Part shown: positions 26,359-32,902 of the stretch, piece after piece
Layout of the letters: every line of letters starts with the position of its first letter
Numbering within the stretch: the first letter of the stretch is position 1
Assembly (NCBI GenBank): GCA_004297075.1
Contig: SCVK01000396.1
Coordinates: forward strand, 1 to 64,000
Length of the DNA: 64,000 nucleotides
Direction: 5' to 3'
DNA from: Chitinophagaceae bacterium
Lineage (GTDB): Bacteria > Bacteroidota > Bacteroidia > Chitinophagales > Chitinophagaceae
The notes under the pieces: model-generated
Databases searched by the model: none
What the model was told of the DNA's origin: nothing
The model's input: the letters and a program-made list of their open reading frames with translations, nothing else
Translations under genes and position numbers: made by a program

Positions 26359-26397
26359 GCAAGATTCCAAACGTGGACACGTTTGAACATCTTGCCG
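26359..26397. other. Candidate origin of transfer (oriT) palindrome
   Basis: Nested inverted repeats upstream of mobC: outer arms GGCAAGAT (26359-26366) and ATCTTGCC (26390-26397), and an inner perfect 7-bp stem AAACGTG/CACGTTT (26370-26376, 26379-26385) with a 2-nt loop. Such a structure in the leader region of a mob operon, between mobC and the divergently placed radC-like gene end, is the expected place for oriT. The nic site is not defined; the GC-rich segment GACGCTGGCACAGGCGGAC follows. Confidence 0.5.
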
Positions 26398-26512
26398 GAC
26401 GCTGGCACAGGCGGACTATACTTAACGAATCTAAAATTACCAAAGGCTTGATTGCTGAAAAATACGTGGGCAAAATTTACCCATGCTGGTAGATGGCTGA
26501 ATAAAAAAGGGG

Positions 26513-26983
26513 CTATAAAAGCCCCTCATCTGCAAAAGAATAGTAGGACTCGGATGTAAGGATCATGTGATCGATCACTGTAATGTCAAGAAAGAGACCG
26601 GCGTTTTTTATTTTCTCGGTCAACTGTTTATCTGCCTGGCTGGGGTCGAGATTCCCACTTGGGTGGTTGTGTGCTAAAATGATCGAGTTGGCATTCATTT
26701 TTAAAGCCGTTGTAAAGATCATTTTAGGATCTGCAACTGTTCCCGTTTGTCCACCTGTAGAAGTTTCAAAAAGTCCCAAAACCCGGTAAGCTCTGTTAAG
26801 CAAAACGACCTTGAACTGTTCCACCAATTCGATCTTGTTTTCATCCCAATTAGCTTTTAAAAATTCGTGAACCGCAGCTACAGTTTTTACCTGTGGTCTT
26901 TGCGAGGCTTTTACTTTCGATTTGTAGATCAATTCCACCTCGCTAACCATGTTCCAATCAATTGATTCTTTTACCTGTTCCAT
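26513..26983 (-). CDS. RadC-like JAB-domain protein
   Basis: A 156-aa JAB/MPN-domain protein of the mobile-element RadC type. The JAMM metal motif is visible as HNHPSGNLDPSQAD (H-x-H-P-S-G-x5-D), followed by ITVIDHMILTSESYYSF. The start at ATG before EQVKESIDW is preferred over an upstream ATG that would add 18 atypical residues. RadC-like genes are very common in Bacteroidota mobilizable elements, where their role, possibly in DNA replication or restriction evasion, is unsettled. Confidence 0.88.
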   Translation of the reverse strand: MEQVKESIDWNMVSEVELIYKSKVKASQRPQVKTVAAVHEFLKANWDENKIELVEQFKVVLLNRAYRVLGLFETSTGGQTGTVADPKMIFTTALKMNANSIILAHNHPSGNLDPSQADKQLTEKIKNAGLFLDITVIDHMILTSESYYSFADEGLL

Positions 26984-27221
26984 AACATTACTTTTTAAGT
27001 TTAAAATGATTATGGAACCATTACCGTCTTTTGGCAATCAAGGCCATGCAAGCAACGGAATAAATAAGCCTGGAAAAGTAAATGGCAGCTATTATTTATG
27101 CCGGAATTTCATGGCCGCTTCAGCAGCCAAAAGGCGCACTTTGTGCAGGAATAATGAAGTAAAAATCAATACACTTACTTAACTGGTATTTCCGTGATGC
27201 TATACGATTTTTTATTGGTAA

Positions 27222-27268
27222 AAACCATGTGGCTTGCACTATATTTTATAGTGCAAGCCACATGGTTT
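27222..27268. repeat. Perfect 22-bp palindrome upstream of LytTR regulator
   Basis: Arms 27222-27243 and 27247-27268 are perfectly complementary with a 3-nt TTT loop; the stem includes CCATGTGGCTTGCACTATA. It is 30 bp before the ATG of the LytTR-type regulator. No T-tract follows, so it is not a classic terminator. It could be an operator, an RNA hairpin in the leader or a replication/transfer structure. Confidence 0.8.
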
Positions 27269-27297
27269 AGTAAGTAGCAGGTTGGCATCTTTGCCGG

Positions 27298-28101
27298 ATG
27301 AAAACAATCATTATAGACAACACTGAAATGTACCGCGACATATTACGCGAAGTATTAAAAGAAAGCAAAAATGAAATAGCCATTATTGCCGAAGCTGCTT
27401 CGGCTGCCGAAGGGCTTGCTTTACTCGAAAAAGCAAAACCGGATCTATTGCTCCTGGACATTGAGATGGGGGAGGTTTCAGGAGTGCAGATGCTGCTGGA
27501 ATGCAAGACCTTTGATTTTGATGTCTTGTTCCTTTCCGGTTCAGATGAAAGAGATTACCGGATCAAGGCACTCAAAATGGCTGGCTTTTCCTTTTGCTCA
27601 AAACATGCACCTACCAAAGAATTAATGGCATCCATTAACCGGATAGAAAAACAAAACAACCGACAGTTTACAGAAGAAAGAATTTCGGTTTTAAGGGCGC
27701 ATATATTAAGGCATTCCTCTCATGAAAATTACGTTATCGCTTTACCCTTGCACAAAGGGTTTTCTTTTCTACCCATAATGGATATTATTCGGTTCAGAAT
27801 GGAAAATGAATCATTGCATCCACTCACAATATTTTATATACTATCCGGTGATGAATGTTGGGTACCTGTACATTTTTCATTTTACGAAGAACTGCTCTCA
27901 CGTCATTCTTTTATGAATACAGATTCATTTCAAATGGTCAATACCAAACGTATCCAACGAGTGATTACAAAATATGAATTGCACATGGATGATAATTCCC
28001 TTGTTCCTGCAAAAAGCTGGCAACCTGTTATCCAAAATCCTATCTCTCCACAGACAAGTTTTTTCTCCCGTATCATCAAAGCGTTTCGTAAACCACATTA
28101 A
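27298..28101 (+). CDS. LytTR-family response regulator, orphan
   Basis: A 267-aa regulator with an N-terminal receiver domain (phosphoacceptor D in LLLLDIEMGEVSG, Ser/Thr in LFLSGSDE, Lys near SFCSKHAP) and a C-terminal LytTR-like DNA-binding region (VIALPLHKGFSFLPIMDIIR, FQMVNTKRIQRVITK). The conserved acidic pair near the N-terminus is DN (IIDN) rather than DD. No histidine kinase is encoded nearby, so it may answer to a kinase of the host. It lies between transfer genes and the DUF932/SSB block, and probably controls element functions. Confidence 0.85.
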   Translation: MKTIIIDNTEMYRDILREVLKESKNEIAIIAEAASAAEGLALLEKAKPDLLLLDIEMGEVSGVQMLLECKTFDFDVLFLSGSDERDYRIKALKMAGFSFCSKHAPTKELMASINRIEKQNNRQFTEERISVLRAHILRHSSHENYVIALPLHKGFSFLPIMDIIRFRMENESLHPLTIFYILSGDECWVPVHFSFYEELLSRHSFMNTDSFQMVNTKRIQRVITKYELHMDDNSLVPAKSWQPVIQNPISPQTSFFSRIIKAFRKPH

Positions 28102-28124
28102 ACCGGTCATCCACATTAAACCCC

Positions 28125-28179
28125 AAGCTGCCGCCCCCTTTTGACCTATTTACAATAATGTGGGGCGGCAGCTTTTTTT
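28125..28179 (+). terminator. Strong terminator after the LytTR regulator
   Basis: Arms AAGCTGCCGCCCC (28125-28137) and GGGGCGGCAGCTT (28162-28174) form a perfect 13-bp GC-rich stem with a 24-nt loop and a T-tract ending at 28179. Confidence 0.85.
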
Positions 28180-28185
28180 GATCAT

Positions 28186-28212
28186 AAGAAAGGGGCTGTT
28201 AACCCCTTTCTT
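28186..28212 (-). terminator. Hairpin at the end of the DUF932 gene
   Basis: Perfect 10-bp stem AAGAAAGGGG (28186-28195) with CCCCTTTCTT (28203-28212). It lies just past the stop of the minus-strand DUF932 gene and back-to-back with the preceding terminator. Confidence 0.6.
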
Positions 28213-28230
28213 ATTCTATTCTGTTTGCGT

Positions 28231-29280
28231 TTAATTATACACCCCGATAAACTGCTCTTTTTCGAAACCGCTGCATAGGTCAAAGGCTTTCTGTGTGCGC
28301 AGTTGTGCCGTGCCGCCATACAATAATGATTTTAGCTTTGCTTCGTCATTCTTGTAGCTGCGCACATTCTGAAAATACCCCGTCACGCTATTGTATGCAC
28401 CGTACAATGTTCCGCGCGTAGTTTCCATCTGTTGGGTAGGGTTGCTCATGGCATAAGCAAAAGCGTTATCACAAATGTTTTTAAAGCAGGTGCTCAAATC
28501 ATCGTCTTTGCCAGCCTGCAGGTTATTATAAACTTCCTTGTTCGGACACATAGCTAACTGGATCAGTTTTTTCACTTCGGGATCAGTGATACGAACGGAA
28601 GCCCAACGGTTAAAGATGGTTTCCAGTTCTGCGCTCAAAGTGTTGGTAATACCCATGAGTTTATGTGCCTGTTCCAGCCTGTCTTTTACGTTCGCCGTAT
28701 GACGGATTTTAATACAGTTGCTCTTGTTTTTCAAAGCCGCGTTTAAGGTATTGCGGCAAACAACACGAACTGGTGTAAAGGCGGCGGTAATACTTCCGTA
28801 ACCATCGTGCGAAGTAGTTAGGAATAAATACTGTTCGATTAGATCCTCTTTCCCTACTTTGATATAGTCAGGAAGTTTGGCAGTAATAAAAATTCGCTCA
28901 CCATTTCCCAAAGCCCCTGCGGTTTCATACTGGATGCCATCACCGTCCACGATTGAATCAAAAAAAGTAAATGCGTCAATGTTCTGTACAATCTCATAAT
29001 CTTTACCTACTACGCCCAACACATCGCCGGTGTCTTTGCGCAATGTTGCGAAGTGTGTTTTTACACGTTTGGTAACATCCATTGCCTGCCCATCACTATT
29101 GTAAGAAGTAGTAAAAATTGGCTCTTTTACTACTTCATAATCCAGCCCAGCAAATGTCAAGGCTTCCTTACTCGTTGGGTACTGGTCAACTACCTGCCCC
29201 AATCCATGCCACGCTTTTTCCTTTACTGAAAAAAAGCTGTGCTGTCCTGTCTGTTCGTTTAAATAAATCTGGTGTGCCAT
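28231..29280 (-). CDS. DUF932 protein
   Basis: A 349-aa protein of the DUF932 family found on plasmids, phages and mobile elements (LNEQTGQHSFFSVKEKAWHG, then YEIVQNIDAFTFFDSIVDG, FTPVRVVCRNTLNAALKNK). Its biochemical function is unknown; some family members resemble phage/plasmid proteins linked to DNA modification or replication. It is the last gene of a minus-strand series starting with the SSB genes. Confidence 0.85.
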   Translation of the reverse strand: MAHQIYLNEQTGQHSFFSVKEKAWHGLGQVVDQYPTSKEALTFAGLDYEVVKEPIFTTSYNSDGQAMDVTKRVKTHFATLRKDTGDVLGVVGKDYEIVQNIDAFTFFDSIVDGDGIQYETAGALGNGERIFITAKLPDYIKVGKEDLIEQYLFLTTSHDGYGSITAAFTPVRVVCRNTLNAALKNKSNCIKIRHTANVKDRLEQAHKLMGITNTLSAELETIFNRWASVRITDPEVKKLIQLAMCPNKEVYNNLQAGKDDDLSTCFKNICDNAFAYAMSNPTQQMETTRGTLYGAYNSVTGYFQNVRSYKNDEAKLKSLLYGGTAQLRTQKAFDLCSGFEKEQFIGVYN

Positions 29281-29341
29281 AAAATTTGTCTTTGAGTGAT
29301 TGAATAATACAGGGAGCAGTAAGCCGCTCCCTGTGGTTTAG

Positions 29342-29629
29342 TTAACGGTTAATTGAAGTGAGATAAACTTTCAGACGGTCAATACCCCAGGCAATGACAA
29401 AATCATCCCAGCAAACTGCTTTATAGATATTGTCTTCTGTTTCCTCGAAGGTTTCCCAATCCTTCAGTTTCTCGTAATACTTCGCATAGAACTCGTGCGC
29501 CCATGCGGTGATTTCATCGAGAGCGGATATATATCCCCTGCCTGATTTTTCATAGAGTTCATTGAGGCAGTTATCTGCTAAACAGGCGGCATACATACCG
29601 ATCTCGATTGAGTCTGTAACTGGTTGCAT
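29342..29629 (-). CDS. Hypothetical protein of the mobile element
   Basis: A 95-aa acidic, aromatic-rich protein (EFYAKYYEKLKDWETFEETE, WDDFVIAWGIDRLKVYL). No recognised family. It lies 11 bp downstream of the SSB gene and 61 bp upstream of the DUF932 gene on the same strand, so it belongs to that operon. Proteins of this size and composition are common companions of SSB and DUF932 in Bacteroidota elements, but no function is known to me. Confidence 0.65.
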   Translation of the reverse strand: MQPVTDSIEIGMYAACLADNCLNELYEKSGRGYISALDEITAWAHEFYAKYYEKLKDWETFEETEDNIYKAVCWDDFVIAWGIDRLKVYLTSINR

Positions 29630-29640
29630 ACAATCAAATT

Positions 29641-30045
29641 TTAAAACGGTAAATCGTCCAATGGTTCGGTGAGTTCACCGGCAATTACCGGAGCGTTGCT
29701 TTTCTCCTTCATGGGAGCTGCTTCATTTGCAGCTTTGCCTTTGCCATGTAACTTGATGGTGTTAACATGAAAAGTGAGTGAGGCTTTGGCTTCCCCTTCC
29801 AAATTATTGTACGCATTCACGCCGATACGCCCGTACAATTCAACCAAAACACCTTTGGTTAAATACTGCGCAATTCCGGGGTTTACCCAATAGTCGCACT
29901 GTACATAAGTGACCACTTTTTTTACTTCATCCGAACCTTTGGTTTTATAGCTATCGTTTATAGCTACATTGAAATTGACTACCTGCCTGTCGTCCTTTAC
30001 TGTTTTTACAACGGCATCCGCTGTAAGTCTTGCTGTGATTTCCAT
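29641..30045 (-). CDS. ssb: Single-stranded DNA-binding protein
   Basis: A 134-aa SSB with an OB-fold (ARLTADAVVKTVKDDRQVV, VTYVQCDYWVNPGIAQYL, GVLVELYGRIGVNAY) and a short linker ending in the acidic protein-interaction tip EPLDDLPF. It coats ssDNA produced in transfer or element replication and can recruit host partners through the tip. Element-borne copy; a second, tail-less SSB is encoded at 31261-31590. Confidence 0.9.
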   Translation of the reverse strand: MEITARLTADAVVKTVKDDRQVVNFNVAINDSYKTKGSDEVKKVVTYVQCDYWVNPGIAQYLTKGVLVELYGRIGVNAYNNLEGEAKASLTFHVNTIKLHGKGKAANEAAPMKEKSNAPVIAGELTEPLDDLPF

Positions 30046-30083
30046 GACTGTTGATTTAAGTATGAATAAAAAATAATTACGGA

Positions 30084-30296
30084 TTAATGCGAACTAAACA
30101 GAGCCAGTTCACGGGCTTCTACCTTGTTGGGAACATTGCGGTTTGCGTGTCGTTTAACCAAATAATAAATGGTTACGTCTTCATTGAGTGTGATTGCCCA
30201 TGCCGCCTGCAATGCTTTTGCACGGCTGATATGTTTTTTGCGCTGCACTTCCCATGATAACTGCATGAGATAGGAAAGACGTGTGGTGTGTTTCAT
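30084..30296 (-). CDS. Hypothetical small basic protein
   Basis: A 70-aa protein rich in Arg, Lys and Ala (SWEVQRKKHISRAKALQAAWA). No family recognised. It sits 38 bp upstream of the SSB gene in the same direction, and small basic proteins with this kind of helix recur at this place in Bacteroidota mobile elements. Function unknown. Confidence 0.55.
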   Translation of the reverse strand: MKHTTRLSYLMQLSWEVQRKKHISRAKALQAAWAITLNEDVTIYYLVKRHANRNVPNKVEARELALFSSH

Positions 30297-30663
30297 ATAC
30301 GACTGTTTAGGGTTTTAAAAGGATACTCGGCATAGTGCCTCGTTCGTTCAAATCGTAGCAACCGGACCTTGAAACAGGATTTGGGAAAAGCAAGGTTTTT
30401 ACAAACAAAAATTTTTGACTGTGGAATAAATAGCGAAGCGGTTATGCCGCAAAAGCAAAAAGCGTAGCGTATTTTTTTGTAAAACCGTGAGGCCAGCCGG
30501 AGTGATAACGAAGGTGCAGACCTTGCTTTTGACAAAGCCTGTCAAGACCTTCGCGACAGATAAAGGATGAAAGAGTAATCGCTTAATGACTTATCCAGTC
30601 AAAAAAAGATGCTCAATGAAAAGAAAGATGAATTTAGTGCGACGCAAGGAACGATGCTGTTAA
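30297..30663. other. Non-coding 367-bp stretch with a nested hairpin
   Basis: No convincing gene. A minus-strand reading frame of 80 codons at 30293-30535 has Arg- and Phe-rich random-like composition and I reject it. The only structure seen is a nested inverted repeat at 30508-30552: outer CGAAGGT/ACCTTCG and inner TTGACA/TGTCAA around a 5-nt loop. The region probably carries the promoter of the 30296-28231 operon and could hold a leader RNA or replication site. Confidence 0.5.
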
Positions 30664-31239
30664 TTACTGATGCCAGCCACCAACCTGCTTCGCATTGCCA
30701 AACATGATGTATCTGATCCTTGCTTCAGGTGAGGCATTGGTGAAAAGTGATGTTGCTGCACGATCCAATTTCCTGTTGTACTGATCGAACCATAATTTAA
30801 AAGCAGACTTCGACTTCAAACGGCGGCATTCTTTAAAATCTTCCAGTTGCTCTACACTGAGAATTATTTCGTCATCAAAAATGACTTTGTAAGTCCAGTC
30901 GTAATTTTTCCAGCGGATATATTTCTCCGCTACTTCTTTGCGTAAATCCAACTGCGGCTGCCCCTCAAACGCGCGTGGCTTAATCTCGATAAGTAAGGCT
31001 CTACCAGTTGTTTTATGGCGAATCAAAAAATCAGGAGTGTAACGGCGGTAGTTGCTTCGCAGGTATTCAGTCGGCTGGAGATTGGAAGGGTCATAAAAGA
31101 TCCTCACACGTTCGCGGATAAATTCATATTCATCTATGATAGAGATGGCGAATTTGAGTTCGGTCAGCGAATCAAAATGGCAGCCCCAGTTAGCAATCTT
31201 TTGGGATTGGCTGTAACTGAATGAAGGTTGTGTTTTCAT
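30664..31239 (-). CDS. PD-(D/E)XK nuclease-like protein, TnsA-like
   Basis: A 191-aa protein with the layout of a PD-(D/E)XK endonuclease: E27 in FDSLTELKF, D70 in RRYTPDFLI, and E85-x-K87 in ALLIEIKPR. The order and spacing (E, then D, then ExK) match TnsA N-terminal nuclease domains, which make one of the two strand cuts in Tn7-type transposition. No TnsB, TnsC or TniQ gene is present, so a role in a transposase complex is unlikely; a replication- or restriction-related role is inference. It is 21 bp downstream of the second SSB gene. Confidence 0.7.
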   Translation of the reverse strand: MKTQPSFSYSQSQKIANWGCHFDSLTELKFAISIIDEYEFIRERVRIFYDPSNLQPTEYLRSNYRRYTPDFLIRHKTTGRALLIEIKPRAFEGQPQLDLRKEVAEKYIRWKNYDWTYKVIFDDEIILSVEQLEDFKECRRLKSKSAFKLWFDQYNRKLDRAATSLFTNASPEARIRYIMFGNAKQVGGWHQ

Positions 31240-31260
31240 AATAAATTTTTATCTGGAAGG

Positions 31261-31590
31261 TTAGCGGTCAAGATTTAGGATAGTAGAGGCTTTTATTTCG
31301 GTGATGTATCTTTTGTGACCCTCGTGGTCGAGATAGGTACGGTATTGTATTTGACCCTGTATCAAAACATGGCTGCCTTTGATGAAATTGCCGGAAACTT
31401 TTTCTGCAAGGTGGCCCCATGCGAGGATGTCGTGCCAGGTGACTTTGCGGATGGTGTTCCCGCTGTTGTCCCTGCGGTAATAATCAGTTGCGAGGCGTAG
31501 GCGCGATAGTGTAGAGCCGTTGACAGCTTTCCTTGTAACGGGGTCGCTGCCGAGATAGCCAATAAGTTGGGTAGTGCTTTGCGTTTTCAT
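31261..31590 (-). CDS. Second SSB-like protein without acidic tail
   Basis: A 109-aa SSB-family OB-fold protein (TTQLIGYLGSDPVTRKAVNG, VTWHDILAWGHLAEKVSGNF, GSHVLIQGQIQYRTYLD). It ends right after the OB-fold (ILNLDR), lacking the acidic C-terminal tip that bacterial SSBs use to bind partner proteins. It heads the operon with the nuclease-like gene and probably has an element-specific DNA function. Confidence 0.88.
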   Translation of the reverse strand: MKTQSTTQLIGYLGSDPVTRKAVNGSTLSRLRLATDYYRRDNSGNTIRKVTWHDILAWGHLAEKVSGNFIKGSHVLIQGQIQYRTYLDHEGHKRYITEIKASTILNLDR

Positions 31591-31644
31591 CTTTGCTGAT
31601 TTATTTCACAAATTTTATTAGCTTTAAATTGACAAGTCCATTAC

Positions 31645-31685
31645 TAAACGCTTATAACGGTACGTTTCGGCTATAAACGTTTATA
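31645..31685. promoter_or_regulatory. Paired palindromic operator-like sites
   Basis: Two copies of TAAACGYTTATA: 31645-31656 (TAAACGCTTATA) and 31673-31684, the second being part of a perfect 14-bp palindrome TATAAACGTTTATA (31672-31685). They are 28 bp apart, in the divergent spacer between the SSB gene and the zinc-ribbon protein gene, where a dimeric repressor could control both. Confidence 0.55.
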
Positions 31686-31713
31686 TCCGGTTAAAACCAT
31701 ACTGCCATTGATT

Positions 31714-32091
31714 ATGCCAAAAGCCAAAGTTTTGAAAAGAACGTGCTTGAATTGTGAGAAAAGCATATCCGGTCGTTCAGATAAAAAGTATTGCAGCGAT
31801 GTCTGTAAGAATGAACATCACAATCAGAATACATCTGACTTCGCCTATATCGAGAAGCGCATTAAAAAGAAACTAAAAGCAAACAGGGATATCCTCAAAG
31901 AGATCCTTGGTCAACAGAACTCATGCGTTGTGTCTATGCATTTACTGGTTGGTAAGGGTTACGAAATAAATTACATGACCCACTATAAAGATGTTGGTAA
32001 AAAAAGGTATTACTATGTATTCGATTATGGTTTTTGCGAAGAGAATAACGGCGATCTGAAAATTGTTAAGGCGTTTGAATGGAGAGAATAG
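31714..32091 (+). CDS. Zinc-ribbon protein of the mobile element
   Basis: A 125-aa basic protein. The N-terminal zinc ribbon is clear: RTCLNCEKSISGRSDKKYCS followed by DVC, i.e. C-x2-C...C-x3-C. The rest is Lys-rich with helices (YIEKRIKKKLKANRDILKEI) and a C-terminal mixed region (GKKRYYYVFDYGFCE). The ATG at 31714 is preferred over a TTG two codons earlier. It is divergent from the SSB gene over a palindromic spacer and may be the element's regulator; that is inference. Confidence 0.7.
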   Translation: MPKAKVLKRTCLNCEKSISGRSDKKYCSDVCKNEHHNQNTSDFAYIEKRIKKKLKANRDILKEILGQQNSCVVSMHLLVGKGYEINYMTHYKDVGKKRYYYVFDYGFCEENNGDLKIVKAFEWRE

Positions 32092-32110
32092 TATAAGCCA
32101 AGAAGATGCA

Positions 32111-32395
32111 TTATTTCCAGCCGTTTTCTTTTTTGATAGAGAAAGCCAGATCTTCAATAATGGATGCAGTGTGCGTAGAGAGGTGATCTTTTTTCTTCCA
32201 GACTTCCGCGTGCCAGTTTTTAGTACGCTCATCCCACCAGATTTTACCACTAACACCCCAGGCGGAATATTCGGAAAACCTTGTCCGGTTTTTGATCTGG
32301 TCAGCAATAGCATAATTGATCTTTCCATCGAAGCCGGTAAGGATAAGTCCAGGGAAAGCTGTGAAATGTTTAGGTATGATGGCAGGTTGTGACAT
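32111..32395 (-). CDS. Hypothetical protein near the element end
   Basis: A 94-aa protein with Trp-rich segments (SAWGVSGKIWWDERTKNWHA) and no recognised domain. The reading frame has normal composition, and a longer overlapping frame in another phase looks random. It is convergent with the zinc-ribbon protein gene 20 bp away. Function unknown. Confidence 0.55.
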   Translation of the reverse strand: MSQPAIIPKHFTAFPGLILTGFDGKINYAIADQIKNRTRFSEYSAWGVSGKIWWDERTKNWHAEVWKKKDHLSTHTASIIEDLAFSIKKENGWK

Positions 32396-32572
32396 GGGGT
32401 GTAAAAATAGTGGAGATGATTGCTGGATTTTTTTAAGATTGCCCTACGTGCTAAAGTTGTGGACAATGCCTGGTGAAAATTGCCGAAGAGATCGTTTAAA
32501 AAAGAGAAAGTTGAAAATCGTCAGATGTGGCGGCATGGAATTATTGCGAGTCCCTATTTTCATATTATCCTA
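32396..32572. other. Spacer near the right edge of the mobilizable element
   Basis: 177 bp without a gene. It lies between the last element-type gene and the truncated DtxR-like regulator. No copy of the 13-bp core from the left repeat array was found here, so the right attachment site is not located in this stretch. Confidence 0.4.
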
Positions 32573-32803
32573 TCAATCCTTTTTACCGGATTTGTTCAAT
32601 TTAACCTTCTTGTATTTTTCGCAGGCACTTCGTTTTTTGTCAGCTAGTTTGCAGCGCATATCGTTAACAGTAGACGGTTTGGTTAAGAGTTGTTCCGCAA
32701 TATGACTTGTTGAGGTTTCAGTTATCCCATGCCTTTGCGTTAGGGAATAAATAGCCTTGCGGTAATTCTCTTCCGTAAAACGTAAAGATCTTACTGTCTT
32801 CAA
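32573..32803 (-). pseudogene. DtxR/MntR-type metalloregulator, N-terminal fragment
   Basis: A 76-codon frame (TTG start) encodes the DNA-binding half of an iron/manganese-dependent DtxR-family repressor: RFTEENYRKAIYSLTQ, then STSHIAEQLLTKPSTVNDM and KLADKK. The usual family text follows until KYKKVKLNKSG, after which the frame ends with KKD. The metal-binding and dimerization domains are missing, and the stretch RCKLADKKRSACEK deviates from the family. It is most likely a truncated relic, although an HTH-only protein could still bind DNA. It faces the DHOR operon across a palindromic operator. Confidence 0.75.
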
Positions 32804-32826
32804 GGTTCAAAGATACATTTATTTTA

Positions 32827-32862
32827 AAAATTAATTATTAGACTCGTCTAAAAATTAATTTT
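32827..32862. promoter_or_regulatory. Palindromic operator, DtxR/MntR-box-like
   Basis: A 36-bp palindrome with one mismatch pair. The core is TTAGAC-TC-GTCTAA (32838-32851), extended by AAAATTAAT (32827-32835) and ATTAATTTT (32854-32862). It overlaps the -33 element of the plus-strand promoter and lies between the DtxR-like fragment and the DHOR gene, the expected place for its operator. Confidence 0.7.
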
Positions 32863-32889
32863 GTCATGCCAAAATATATTTTACCTTTA
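32860..32889 (+). promoter_or_regulatory. Promoter of the DHOR-Rieske-porin operon
   Basis: TTTG (32860-32863), 18-nt spacer and TACCTTTA (32882-32889), close to the Bacteroidota consensus. Repressor bound at the adjacent palindrome would cover the -33 element. Confidence 0.6.
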
Positions 32890-32902
32890 GCCAAAATCCG
32901 GC

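Noticed and set aside
30293-30535. 80-codon minus-strand reading frame upstream of the SSB operon
   Set aside because: Arg/Phe/Cys-rich random-like sequence, no homology pattern, and it covers a promoter-like region.
32111-32466. Right attachment site of the element between 32.1 and 32.8 kb
   Set aside because: No copy of the 13-bp left core or the 195-bp unit was found, so the right boundary is left open; the metal island may lie inside or outside the element.
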